A stretch of 64,000 nt of DNA, from assembly GCF_022763305.1 (NCBI RefSeq), contig NZ_JALEGT010000051.1, forward strand, positions 24,103-88,102. Direction: 5' to 3'. The notes below the pieces were generated by a model, which worked only from the letters and a program-made list of their open reading frames with translations, had not been told where the DNA came from and did not search any database. Within the stretch, counting starts at the first letter, position 1; each line of letters begins with the position of its first letter. Shown here piece after piece: positions 53,162 through 61,613 of the stretch. The translations under genes were made by a program, and so were the position numbers. Source of the stretch: Marivita sp. (GTDB lineage: Bacteria; Pseudomonadota; Alphaproteobacteria; Rhodobacterales; Rhodobacteraceae).

Positions 53162-54781
53162 ATGACCCTCAGGTATCTGCGCCTGACCGCCGTTGCCATT
53201 GCAGCCGCCTTGCCCGCCCTGCCCGCCGTCGCACAGGAGTTGCGGATCGGGCTGGCCGCCGAGCCCAGTTCGGCGGACCCGCATTTCCATAACCTTGGTC
53301 CGAACAACCAGTTGCGCCGCAACGTGTTCGAATCCCTTGTCGGCACGGACGAGCAGCAAAAGCTGTTCCCGCAGCTTGCGACAAGCTGGAAGCCGCTGGA
53401 TGACACCCGCTGGGAATTCAAGCTGCGCGAGGGTGTGACCTTCTCGGACGGGTCGGCGTTTGATGCTTATGACGTGGTCTATTCCGTCTGCCGCATCCCC
53501 GGCGTGCCGGATTCGCCGTCGCTCTTCACCACTTATACCAAGGCAATCAAGGATTTCGAAATACCGGATCCGCTGACGCTGATCGTGCACACCGAAGCGC
53601 CCTACCCGCTCTTGCCGACCGAGTTTTCGACCTGGGGTGTCATTTCCGCCAAGGCCAATGGCGTGGACGCGTCGACCATCGACTTCTCGCCGGATGGCTG
53701 CGGTGACATCGCCTATCCCGAGACACAGGCCTTCAACGATGGCGCAGCCGCCATCGGCACCGGGCCGTTCCTGCTGGAAAGCTTCCGCCGGGGTGAGGGC
53801 ATCGAACTGGTCCGCAATCCGGATTACTGGGGCGAGGCCGCGCCGTGGGAGCGGGTGAGCATGAAGCCGCTGACCTCGGACGGTCCGCGTGTCGCGGCGC
53901 TGTTTGCAGGGGATGTCGATTTCATCGAGAATCCACCACTGCAGGATCTGGAGCGCATCAATGCCGAAGGCGGTCTGCAGGTCGTGCAGGGCATTTCCAA
54001 CCGCGTGATCTATCTGCATATGGACCATGCGCAGGAACCCAGCCCGATGATCACCGGCACCGACGGGAAGAACCCGCTCAAGGACGTGCGGGTGCGTGAG
54101 GCGCTGTCCATCGCCATCAACCGCGATGCCATCGTCGACCGGATCATGGGCGGCGTGGCCGTGGCGGCGGGCGAATTGCTGCCTGCCGGAATGTTCGGTG
54201 CGCATGAGGAAGGCGCCATGCCGCCTGCCCCCTATGACCCGGAGCGCGCTCAGGCACTTTTGGCCGAGGCGGGCTACCCGGACGGGTTCGGCATCACCAT
54301 CGGCACGCCGAATGACCGCTACATCAACGACGCGCAGGTTGCACAGGCGGTTGCACAGATGTGGGCGCGGATCGGCATCCCGACAGAGATCGACGCTGTC
54401 ACAGCCTCGACCTTCTTCTCGCGCCGGAACGCCTATGAATTCTCGGTCTATCTTGCGGGCTGGGGTGCGGGCACCGGCGAGATGTCATCGCCGATCAAGG
54501 CGCTGGTGGCCACCCGCGACGGCGACCGCGGCTATGGCGGCACCAACCGGGGCCAGTATTCCAACCCCGAGGTGGATGACCTGCTGACCAAGGCGCTCGC
54601 CACCGTCGATGATGACGCCCGTCAGGAGCTTCTGCGCGAAGCCTCGCGCGTGGCGATGGCGGATTGGGCCATCCTGCCGCTGCATTTCGAGGTGACGCCC
54701 TGGGCGATGACCGACAAGGTCACCTATGCGCCGCGCGTGGATCAGTACACGCTGCCCGCCTCGATCAAGCCGGTGCAATAA
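53162..54781 (+). CDS. Dipeptide/oligopeptide-type ABC substrate-binding protein
   Basis: 539 aa with a signal peptide (RLTAVAIAAALPALPAVAQE). SBP_bac_5 features are LRIGLAAEPSSADPHFHNLG at the mature start, FVGTDEQQ-like lid VFESLVGTDEQQKLFPQLAT, VREALSIAINRDAIVDRI and ARIGIPTEIDAVTASTFFSR. It binds peptides or related compounds for the importer encoded downstream. It is the first gene of the operon; an 85-bp space with a strong stem-loop separates it from the permease genes. The coupled deacylase genes suggest N-acylated amino acids or dipeptides as ligand. Confidence 0.9.
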   Translation: MTLRYLRLTAVAIAAALPALPAVAQELRIGLAAEPSSADPHFHNLGPNNQLRRNVFESLVGTDEQQKLFPQLATSWKPLDDTRWEFKLREGVTFSDGSAFDAYDVVYSVCRIPGVPDSPSLFTTYTKAIKDFEIPDPLTLIVHTEAPYPLLPTEFSTWGVISAKANGVDASTIDFSPDGCGDIAYPETQAFNDGAAAIGTGPFLLESFRRGEGIELVRNPDYWGEAAPWERVSMKPLTSDGPRVAALFAGDVDFIENPPLQDLERINAEGGLQVVQGISNRVIYLHMDHAQEPSPMITGTDGKNPLKDVRVREALSIAINRDAIVDRIMGGVAVAAGELLPAGMFGAHEEGAMPPAPYDPERAQALLAEAGYPDGFGITIGTPNDRYINDAQVAQAVAQMWARIGIPTEIDAVTASTFFSRRNAYEFSVYLAGWGAGTGEMSSPIKALVATRDGDRGYGGTNRGQYSNPEVDDLLTKALATVDDDARQELLREASRVAMADWAILPLHFEVTPWAMTDKVTYAPRVDQYTLPASIKPVQ

Positions 54782-54802
54782 TCACCACTCGCTGAACGCC
54801 TG

Positions 54803-54822
54803 CGGCGGCCTCCGGGCCGCCG
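54803..54822 (+). promoter_or_regulatory. Stem-loop between binding-protein and permease genes
   Basis: CGGCGGCC / GGCCGCCG stem around a TCCG loop, 21 bp after the binding-protein stop codon, followed by TGGGACCCTTTTCC. Such hairpins in ABC operons raise the amount of binding protein relative to membrane parts by mRNA stabilisation or partial termination. Function here is inferred from position. Confidence 0.55.
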
Positions 54823-54865
54823 TGGGACCCTTTTCCCTCGTCCAGCCCGGAAAGCGCCCCACGGC

Positions 54866-55843
54866 ATGCTTGTCTACCTGCTCAGACGGATTGCGCAGTC
54901 CATCTTCGTGGCCCTTGCGATGATGGTGATCGTGTTCTTCGGCATCTACATGATCGGCAACCCCGTCGACATTCTCATTTCGCCCGACGCCACCCCGCGC
55001 GAGATCGAGGAAACGATGGCGCGGTTCGGGTTCGACCAGCCGATCTACATCCAGTTCTTCACCTTCGTCGGCAACGCTTTGCAGGGCGATCTGGGCCGCA
55101 GTTTCGTGCATGGCGAAAGTGCGGTGACGCTGATCCTGCATTACATGCCCGCGACGCTGGAACTGGCCGCTTTGGGGCTGTTCTTCTCCGTTCTGATCGG
55201 TGTTCCGCTGGGCGTCTATGCTGGCTACAAGGCCGACAAATGGCAGGGCCGCGCGATCATGACCGGGTCGATCTTCGGCTTTTCCCTGCCGAATTTCTGG
55301 GTCGGGATGCTGCTGATCCTGATCTTTGCGGTCGAATTGCGCTGGCTGCCCTCGACCGGGCGGGGTGACACCGTGGATGTGTTCGGCATCCGGCTGTCGA
55401 TCTTTTCCGAAAACGGGTTGCAATACATGATCCTGCCCGCCCTGACCCTGGCGCTTTACAAGGCGTCGCTGGTCACGCGCCTCGCGCGCGCAGGCACGCA
55501 GGAGGCGCTGGTGCAGGATTACGTGAAATTCGCCCGCGCCAAAGGGGTGTCGGAGACGCGCATCCTGTTTGTGCATGTCCTGAAGAACATCATGATCCCG
55601 ATCGTGACTGTTCTGGGTCTTGAGCTGGGCTCGATGATCGCCTTCGCCGTGGTGACCGAAACCGTCTTTGCATGGCCGGGGATGGGCAAGCTATTGATCG
55701 ACTCGATCCTGACGCTCGACCGGCCAGTGATCGTGGCCTACCTGATGATGACGGTTCTGATCTTTATCGTGATCAACCTTGTGGTCGACATCGTCTACAC
55801 GATCCTCGACCCGCGCGTGCGTGTGACCGGAGGGACGGCATGA
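54866..55843 (+). CDS. ABC permease, DppB-like
   Basis: 325 aa. It starts MLVYLLRRIAQSIFVALAMM, the usual first helix of DppB/OppB permeases, then a periplasmic loop with DATPREIEETMARFGFDQPI. The core has TLELAALGLFFSVLIGVPLG and the EAA loop DYVKFARAKGVSETRILFVH. Six membrane segments are expected. The stop overlaps the next start by 4 bp. It pairs with the DppC-like permease. Confidence 0.93.
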   Translation: MLVYLLRRIAQSIFVALAMMVIVFFGIYMIGNPVDILISPDATPREIEETMARFGFDQPIYIQFFTFVGNALQGDLGRSFVHGESAVTLILHYMPATLELAALGLFFSVLIGVPLGVYAGYKADKWQGRAIMTGSIFGFSLPNFWVGMLLILIFAVELRWLPSTGRGDTVDVFGIRLSIFSENGLQYMILPALTLALYKASLVTRLARAGTQEALVQDYVKFARAKGVSETRILFVHVLKNIMIPIVTVLGLELGSMIAFAVVTETVFAWPGMGKLLIDSILTLDRPVIVAYLMMTVLIFIVINLVVDIVYTILDPRVRVTGGTA

Positions 55844-56880
55844 CCGAGATGCCCGCCCCGATCCCGCTGCGCGAACGGACCGCCGACGCCCTGCCCTGGC
55901 TGGTGACGGCGGCGATGGCGCTCGCCACGCTTGCTCTTGCCTTCGGCCCGGACTGGAGCAGCCTGCCCGCACGGGTGCTGATGCTGATCGGGTTCGTCGC
56001 GATCTGCGCCCATCTGCTGCGCGGGCGGGGGCGGCAGTTCTTCAACGGTCCCGTGGCTTATATCGCGGCGGGCAGTCTGCTTTTGCTGGTGGTGCTCGCG
56101 CTTTTTGCCAATGAGATCGCACCGCAGAACCCCTATGACCTGCGCCAGTTGGACATCATGGATGGCCGCCTGCCGCCGGGATCGACCACCTTTGACGGGG
56201 CGATGACCTATCATCTGGGCACCGACGAACAGGGGCGCGATATTCTGTCGGGCATCCTTTACGGCCTGCGGGTGTCGCTGTCGGTCGCCATCATCGCCAC
56301 GCTGGTCGCGATGGCCATCGGCGTGGTCGTGGGCATCTACGCGGCATGGGCCGGGGGACGGGTCGAGACCATCCTGATGCGGCTGGTGGACCTGCAACTG
56401 TCCTTCCCGTCGATCCTTGTGGCGCTGATGCTGATGGCGGCGTTCGGGCGCGGGCTGGACAAGGTCGTGATCGCGCTGATCATCGTGCAATGGGCCTATT
56501 ACGCCCGCACCGTCCGGGGCACCGCGCTGTCGGAAACCCGCAAGGAATATATCGACGCGGCGCGGGGTCTGGGCCTGCCGGTGCGGCGGATCATCTTCAA
56601 GCATCTGCTGCCCAACTGCATCCCGCCGCTGCTGGTGATCTCGACCGTGCAGATCGCCAACACCATCGTGCTGGAATCCTCGCTGTCCTTCCTTGGGGTC
56701 GGCGTGCCGATCACGCGGCCCTCGCTTGGTCTGCTGATCGCGAACGGGTACGATTATATGCTGTCGGGCCAATACTGGATGAGCATGTATCCCGGCGTGG
56801 CCCTTCTGGCGATCGTGGCGTCGATCAATCTTGTCGGTGACCGCCTGCGCGACACCCTGAACCCGAGGTTGCGCAAATGA
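55840..56880 (+). CDS. ABC permease, DppC-like
   Basis: 346 aa from the ATG at 55840, which overlaps the DppB stop codon. An extra N-terminal part with two or three hydrophobic segments (LVTAAMALATLALAFG; VLMLIGFVAICAHLL) precedes the usual DppC beginning (YIAAGSLLLLVVLALFANEI). The core has HLGTDEQGRDILSGILYGLR and the EAA loop KEYIDAARGLGLPVRRIIFK. The added N-terminal segments make it longer than typical DppC (about 300 aa). Stop overlaps the next gene by 4 bp. Confidence 0.93.
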   Translation: MTEMPAPIPLRERTADALPWLVTAAMALATLALAFGPDWSSLPARVLMLIGFVAICAHLLRGRGRQFFNGPVAYIAAGSLLLLVVLALFANEIAPQNPYDLRQLDIMDGRLPPGSTTFDGAMTYHLGTDEQGRDILSGILYGLRVSLSVAIIATLVAMAIGVVVGIYAAWAGGRVETILMRLVDLQLSFPSILVALMLMAAFGRGLDKVVIALIIVQWAYYARTVRGTALSETRKEYIDAARGLGLPVRRIIFKHLLPNCIPPLLVISTVQIANTIVLESSLSFLGVGVPITRPSLGLLIANGYDYMLSGQYWMSMYPGVALLAIVASINLVGDRLRDTLNPRLRK

Positions 56881-57857
56881 GTGTTCTCGAAGTGCACAAC
56901 CTGCAAACCCATTTCTTCACCGATGCCGGTGTGGTCAAGGCGGTGGACGGGGTCGATTTCGCGCTGAACGAAGGCGAGGTGCTGGGGCTGGTCGGCGAAA
57001 GCGGATCCGGCAAATCCGTCACCGGGTTCTCGATCCTGCGGCTGGTCGATCCGCCGGGACGTGTGGTGGGCGGGCACATCATGTTCCGGGGTCAGGATCT
57101 GGCACAACTGCCCGAGGCCGAGATGCGGCGTCTGCGCGGCAACAAGATCGCAATGATCTTTCAGGATCCGATGATGACGCTGAACCCGGTTCTGCGCATC
57201 GACACCCAGATGATCGAAGCGGTGCGCGCCCATGAGAAGGTCAGCGCCAAGGCCGCACGGGACCGCGCCATATCGGCTTTGGCCAAGGTGGGCATCCCCT
57301 CGCCCGCCGAACGGTTGGACGCCTATCCGCACCAGTTTTCGGGCGGGATGCGGCAGCGGGTGGCGATTGCCATCGCCCTGCTGAACGGCCCCGACCTGAT
57401 CGTGGCGGATGAGCCGACCACGGCGCTGGATGTGACGATCCAGAGCCAGATCCTCGCCGAGATCCAGGAACTGGCGCGGGACACCGGCACGGCGCTGATC
57501 TGGATCACCCATGACCTGGCCGTTGTCGCCGGGCTCGCGGATCGGGTGGCGGTGATGTATGCGGGGCGGATTGTCGAGACCGGCCAGACCGATGCAGTCC
57601 TGACGGCCCCGGGGCATCCCTATTCGGTTGGTCTTCTGGGGTCGATCCCCGGTCACGGCCAGCGCGGAGAACGGCTGACCCAGATCCCCGGCATGGCCCC
57701 GAATATGGCGCATCTGCCCCCCGGTTGCGCCTTTGCGCCGCGCTGCTTCAACGCCGATGAGCGCTGCCGCAGCGACGCACCCGGCATCGACGAGATAGAC
57801 ACGGGCCGGGCGTTGCGCTGCCATCATCCGCTGATCACGCCGGGGGTGTCCGCATGA
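56877..57857 (+). CDS. ABC ATP-binding protein, DppD-like
   Basis: 326 aa. Walker A is GESGSGKS (40-47), the Q-loop glutamine is in [11 protein letters not shown], the signature is FSGGMRQR (154-161) and Walker B is [12 protein letters not shown]. The C-terminal oligopeptide-transporter extension has [20 protein letters not shown], with the cysteines that in some members bind an iron-sulfur cluster. It overlaps the neighbours on both sides by 4 bp and pairs with the DppF-like ATPase. Confidence 0.93.
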   Translation: MSVLEVHNLQTHFFTDAGVVKAVDGVDFALNEGEVLGLVGESGSGKSVTGFSILRLVDPPGRVVGGHIMFRGQDLAQLPEAEMRRLRGNKIAMIFQDPMMTLNPVLRIDTQMIEAVRAHEKVSAKAARDRAISALAKVGIPSPAERLDAYPHQFSGGMRQRVAIAIALLNGPDLIVADEPTTALDVTIQSQILAEIQELARDTGTALIWITHDLAVVAGLADRVAVMYAGRIVETGQTDAVLTAPGHPYSVGLLGSIPGHGQRGERLTQIPGMAPNMAHLPPGCAFAPRCFNADERCRSDAPGIDEIDTGRALRCHHPLITPGVSA

Positions 57858-58852
57858 CCGCCATGCTCGAACTCGACGCGGTGTCGCGCCAATTCGTCAA
57901 GAAACTGGATTCGATCGAAAAGCTGGCCAAGACGCTGGGCGCGTCGGTCTCGGAAAGCTGCGTGAACGCGGTGGATTCCGCCTCGTTTGCCGTCGCCCGT
58001 GGCGAAGTGGTTGGCCTCGTTGGGGAATCCGGCTGTGGCAAGTCCACGCTGGGCCGGATGGTGGCCGGCTTGCTTCCGGTCAGTGGCGGCACGATCCGGT
58101 TTGAAGGGGTCGATGTCACAGATGCGGCCTCGGACGAGGCCAAGACCGCGCGGCTGCGCATCCAGATGATCTTTCAGGACCCGATGTCCTCGCTCAATCC
58201 GCGCATGAAGGTGGAAGAGATCGTCGGCGAAGCCGCCGTCTATCACGGTCTGACCACGCGACGCGAGATGAGCACCTATGTCGCCGGCATCCTGCGGCAG
58301 GTGGGGCTTGATCCGGCCTATGCGCAGCGGTTTCCGCACCAGTTTTCCGGCGGGCAGCGGCAGCGGATCGGGATTGCCCGGGCGCTGGCCGTACGGCCGG
58401 ATTTCCTGATCTGCGACGAAAGCATCGCCGCACTAGACGTGTCGATTCAGGCGCAGGTGATCAACCTGTTTCAGGACCTGCGGCGCGAACTGGACCTGAC
58501 CTATCTTTTCATCAGCCACGACCTGAGCGTGATCGAGCATATCGCGGATCGGGTGGTCGTGATGTACCTGGGACGGATCGTCGAGATCGCCTCGACCGAA
58601 GCGCTGTTCGACGCGCCGCAACACCCCTACACGCAGGCTCTGATTGATCAGGTGCCGCGTCTGGGTGCGGGTCGCCAGACCTATCGCACGATCAAGGGCG
58701 AGATCCCCTCGCCTCTCGCACCGCCGCCCGGCTGCCATTTCCACCCCCGCTGCCCGATGGCCGGACCCCGCTGCCAGCGCGAAGTGCCGGTGCTGCGGAA
58801 CAGCGCCGGACGATCCGTGGCCTGTCACCTGCATGATGGAGGAACCCAATGA
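57854..58852 (+). CDS. ABC ATP-binding protein, DppF-like
   Basis: 332 aa. Walker A is GESGCGKS (57-64), the signature is FSGGQRQR and Walker B is [18 protein letters not shown]. The usual DEP is DES here. It keeps the catalytic Glu, so ATP hydrolysis should be unaffected. An N-terminal insertion ([20 protein letters not shown]) precedes the ATPase core. The C-terminal part has [20 protein letters not shown], with four cysteines as in DppD. Translationally coupled to both neighbours by 4-bp overlaps. Confidence 0.92.
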   Translation: MTAMLELDAVSRQFVKKLDSIEKLAKTLGASVSESCVNAVDSASFAVARGEVVGLVGESGCGKSTLGRMVAGLLPVSGGTIRFEGVDVTDAASDEAKTARLRIQMIFQDPMSSLNPRMKVEEIVGEAAVYHGLTTRREMSTYVAGILRQVGLDPAYAQRFPHQFSGGQRQRIGIARALAVRPDFLICDESIAALDVSIQAQVINLFQDLRRELDLTYLFISHDLSVIEHIADRVVVMYLGRIVEIASTEALFDAPQHPYTQALIDQVPRLGAGRQTYRTIKGEIPSPLAPPPGCHFHPRCPMAGPRCQREVPVLRNSAGRSVACHLHDGGTQ

Positions 58853-59724
58853 GTCTGCACATCCCCGGCGTTCTGACCGTCGAAGGCACCGAAACCCAGC
58901 GCGTGCCCCTCGTGTTCGACAGCCCGCATTCCGGCACGGACTACCCGAACGATTTCGGCCATGCCGCCGACCCGACGCTCCTGCGGCACGCCGAGGACAC
59001 CCATGTGCATGACCTCTGGTCCGGGGCCGTGCCCGCCGGGGCCGTCCTGCTGCACGCGCATTTCCCGCGCTCCTACATCGACGCCAACCGCGCGCCGGAT
59101 GACATGGACCCGAACGCTTTGTCCGGCCCCTATCCCGAACCGCTCAACCCTTCGGTCAAGAGCACCCTCGGCATCGGCCTGTGCTGGACCCGCGTGCCGC
59201 CCGGTGGCGAGCCGCTTTACACCCGGCCCCTGCCCCCGGAGGAGGTTCATGCCCGGGTCAAGCGCTATCACCGCCCCTACCAGACGCACCTGCGCACGCT
59301 TCTGGATGCGTCCCATGCCAAATGGGGCGCGGTCTGGCATGTGAACTGCCATTCGATGCAGGAGGTTGCGTCGGCCATGTCGACACAAGAGCGCGGCACG
59401 CCTCGTCCCGATTTCGTGCTGGGCGACCGCGATGGCACCGCCTGTGCGCCGGACTTCACAAACACCGTCGCGGAGTTTCTGACCGCACGCGGCTATTCGG
59501 TGGCGATCAACGATCCCTACAAGGGGATGGAGTTGATCCGCGCCAATGGCAACCCGGCGCAGAACCGCCATTCGATGCAGATCGAGGTCAACCGCAAGCT
59601 CTACATGAACGAGGCCAACCGCATCCCGAATGCAGGCTATGCCGCCCTGCAGTCCACCTTCACCGATCTGGCGCAGCATCTGGTCCGCCACGTCGAAACC
59701 GCGCTTGAGGGACAGCCTGCATGA
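58849..59724 (+). CDS. N-formylglutamate amidohydrolase family protein
   Basis: 291 aa. Family motifs are LVFDSPHSGTDYPNDFG, AEDTHVHDLW, FPRSYIDANRAPDDMDPNAL, WHVNCHSMQEVASAMS and NPAQNRHSMQIEVNRKLYMN. The family (HutG type) cleaves N-formyl-L-glutamate to formate and glutamate with a metal ion; homologues act on other N-acyl amino acids. No histidine-degradation genes are near, so a broader deacylase role is likely. It starts inside the DppF stop codon and overlaps the AstE-like gene, making it part of the importer operon. Confidence 0.9.
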   Translation: MSLHIPGVLTVEGTETQRVPLVFDSPHSGTDYPNDFGHAADPTLLRHAEDTHVHDLWSGAVPAGAVLLHAHFPRSYIDANRAPDDMDPNALSGPYPEPLNPSVKSTLGIGLCWTRVPPGGEPLYTRPLPPEEVHARVKRYHRPYQTHLRTLLDASHAKWGAVWHVNCHSMQEVASAMSTQERGTPRPDFVLGDRDGTACAPDFTNTVAEFLTARGYSVAINDPYKGMELIRANGNPAQNRHSMQIEVNRKLYMNEANRIPNAGYAALQSTFTDLAQHLVRHVETALEGQPA

Positions 59725-60701
59725 CAAGCTCGGCCACCGGATTGCCCAACATCTACTCCGTCGAACTGAGCCCGCCCGACATCTCGGCCTATGCCGAAGG
59801 CAATACCGGCGTGCCCTATGTCTGGACCTTCGACAGCGGCAGCTCAGGCCCGCATGTGGCAATTACGGCGATTGTGCACGGCAACGAACCCTGCGGCGCG
59901 ATTGCCATCGACTGGCTGATGCAGATGGGACTGCGCCCGCGTCAGGGAAAGCTGTCCTTCGCCTTCGTCAACACCGCCGCCTACGAGGCCTTCGATCCCG
60001 AGGTGCCCGACGCCACCCGCTGGGTGGAGGAGGATTTCAACCGGCTCTGGGGTGATGGCGTGCTGGATGATCCTGACCGCCGGGTGACACCCGAGGTGGA
60101 GCGCGCCCGGGAACTGCGCCCGTGGCTGTCGAGTGTGGATCTGCTGCTCGACATCCATTCGATGCAGCACAAGACCGATGCACTGATCATCGCAGGCCCC
60201 GCCGCCAAGGGGCGCAGGCTGGGCCGCGCCATCGGCTGGCCGGGGATCGTCGTGACGGACAAGGGCCATGCCGAAGGTCAGCGGATGCGCGACTTCGGTG
60301 ATTTCGCCGATCCTGCTTCGGACCGGAATGCGGCGCTGGTCGAATGTGGCCAGCATTGGGAAGCCGAGGCGGCAGAAGTCGCCAAGGATTGCGCCGTGGG
60401 CTTTCTGCGCGCCACCGCGGCTGTGCCTGCGGATTTCGCCGAAGACCGTATGGCCACCCGTCCGCCCCGGCCCGAGACCGTCTGTTACGAAGTGATGGGG
60501 CCGGTGACGATCGAGACCGACAGCTTTCGCTTTGCGCAGGACTGGCGCGGGCTGGAGCACCTGCCCAAGGGCACGCTGATCGGGTATGACGGCGACCGGG
60601 CAATCCATGCGCCGCATGATCCGACTGTGCTGATCATGCCCTCGCGCCGTCTTTGGCCGGGCAAGACCGCCGTGCGCCTTGCCCGCCCGGTTGATGCCTA
60701 G
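59721..60701 (+). CDS. Succinylglutamate desuccinylase/aspartoacylase family protein
   Basis: 326 aa. Zinc carboxypeptidase-like fold with metal ligands in AIVHGNEPCGAIAIDWL (His, Glu) and LLLDIHSMQHKTDAL (His). RLWGDGVLDDPDRR follows the usual EDFNR motif (VEEDFNRLW). A C-terminal beta domain (PVTIETDSFRFAQDWRGLEH) is present. The family removes acyl groups from N-acetyl-aspartate or N-succinyl-glutamate. It is the last gene of the coupled importer operon and probably processes the imported compound in the cytoplasm. Confidence 0.88.
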   Translation: MTSSATGLPNIYSVELSPPDISAYAEGNTGVPYVWTFDSGSSGPHVAITAIVHGNEPCGAIAIDWLMQMGLRPRQGKLSFAFVNTAAYEAFDPEVPDATRWVEEDFNRLWGDGVLDDPDRRVTPEVERARELRPWLSSVDLLLDIHSMQHKTDALIIAGPAAKGRRLGRAIGWPGIVVTDKGHAEGQRMRDFGDFADPASDRNAALVECGQHWEAEAAEVAKDCAVGFLRATAAVPADFAEDRMATRPPRPETVCYEVMGPVTIETDSFRFAQDWRGLEHLPKGTLIGYDGDRAIHAPHDPTVLIMPSRRLWPGKTAVRLARPVDA

Positions 60702-60729
60702 ACGGAGATCCGACTGGTCGGCGACAACC

Positions 60730-61542
60730 TCAGGAGAACATGTCGGGCTGGTCGATCACCAACTGGTTCCAGATCGTCTGGAAATGCAGCCAGCCGATAT
60801 ACTCGCTGCCCACATGCTCGCGGCTGTAGCGCGCACGGTCGTCGGGGATGCGGATCGGCGTGATGCCGGAGGCGGCGATGTCAAGCTGTTGCTGGCAGCA
60901 GCGCTCCAGCGCGATGAACCAGAACGCGGCGGATTCGATGCTGTGACGGCTCGCGGTCAGTAGCCCGTGGTTCTGATGCAGCGCGGCTTTCACGCCCTTG
61001 AACGCTTTGGCGACGTCTGAACCAGCGTGGTTCTCCACGGCAACCGCTCCTCCCTGCTCACCGATGACGACATGATCCTCGAAGAACGCACAGGCGTCCT
61101 GCGTGATCGGGTCGATGGGCCGCCCGGTGGCGCACCATGCGGTGCCGTAGGTGGTGTGGGCATGGCACATGGCAATAATGTCGGGATGTTCCTCATGCAC
61201 ATTGGCGTGCAGCACGAACCCTGCACGGTTCACGGCATGGTCGCCTTCGATCACCGTGCCTTTGTGATCCACAAGGATCAGGTTCGACATCTTCACCTTG
61301 TCGAAATGGATGCACATCGGATTGGTCCAGTAAAGCTCCGGCTGTTCCGGATCGCGCACTGTCAGGTGTCCGGCAAAGCCATAGTCGAACCCCTGTTGTG
61401 CAAAAGCCCGACAGGCCGCAACCAGCCGTTCCTTGCGGTGCTGCCGCTCGGCCTCGACGGTGTCGAACTCCGGCAATTCGGGGAAAATCAACCCCTCCTG
61501 TTCGGGTTGGTAGATCGAAACGCGGTTCCCAAGATCGAGCAT
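60730..61542 (-). CDS. Class II aldolase/adducin family protein
   Basis: 270 aa. The zinc-binding aldolase fold has FDYGFAGHLTVRDPEQPELY, HANVHEEHPDIIAMCHAHTT (His-x-His ligands) and AALHQNHGLLTASRHSIESA with the distal His. Close relatives act as sugar-phosphate aldolases or epimerases, but many, like this one, are of unknown substrate. The ATG at 61542 has GAAAGG before it. It lies downstream of the GMC oxidoreductase gene on the same strand but beyond a strong terminator. It converges with the AstE-like gene. Confidence 0.85.
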   Translation of the reverse strand: MLDLGNRVSIYQPEQEGLIFPELPEFDTVEAERQHRKERLVAACRAFAQQGFDYGFAGHLTVRDPEQPELYWTNPMCIHFDKVKMSNLILVDHKGTVIEGDHAVNRAGFVLHANVHEEHPDIIAMCHAHTTYGTAWCATGRPIDPITQDACAFFEDHVVIGEQGGAVAVENHAGSDVAKAFKGVKAALHQNHGLLTASRHSIESAAFWFIALERCCQQQLDIAASGITPIRIPDDRARYSREHVGSEYIGWLHFQTIWNQLVIDQPDMFS

Positions 61543-61565
61543 GATTGTGCTGCCTTTCAAAATTG

Positions 61566-61577
61566 TACCGAATGGTA
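61566..61577. promoter_or_regulatory. Candidate repressor dyad TACC-GAAT-GGTA
   Basis: Short inverted repeat in the 71-bp space between the GMC gene and the class II aldolase gene, next to the terminator. The form TACC-N4-GGTA within AT-rich flanks recalls operators of TetR-type repressors; no such regulator is in the window. Weak evidence. Confidence 0.25.
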
Positions 61578-61606
61578 AAAAAACGGCGCCCCCGAAGGAG
61601 CGCCGT
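61577..61606 (-). terminator. Intrinsic terminator after GMC gene
   Basis: On the minus strand, ACGGCGCTCC / GGGGCGCCGT stem with a TTCG loop and one wobble pair, followed by seven T. It starts 7 bp after the GMC stop codon and ends the VOC-small subunit-GMC transcript. Confidence 0.9.
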
Positions 61607-61613
61607 GTCTGGC

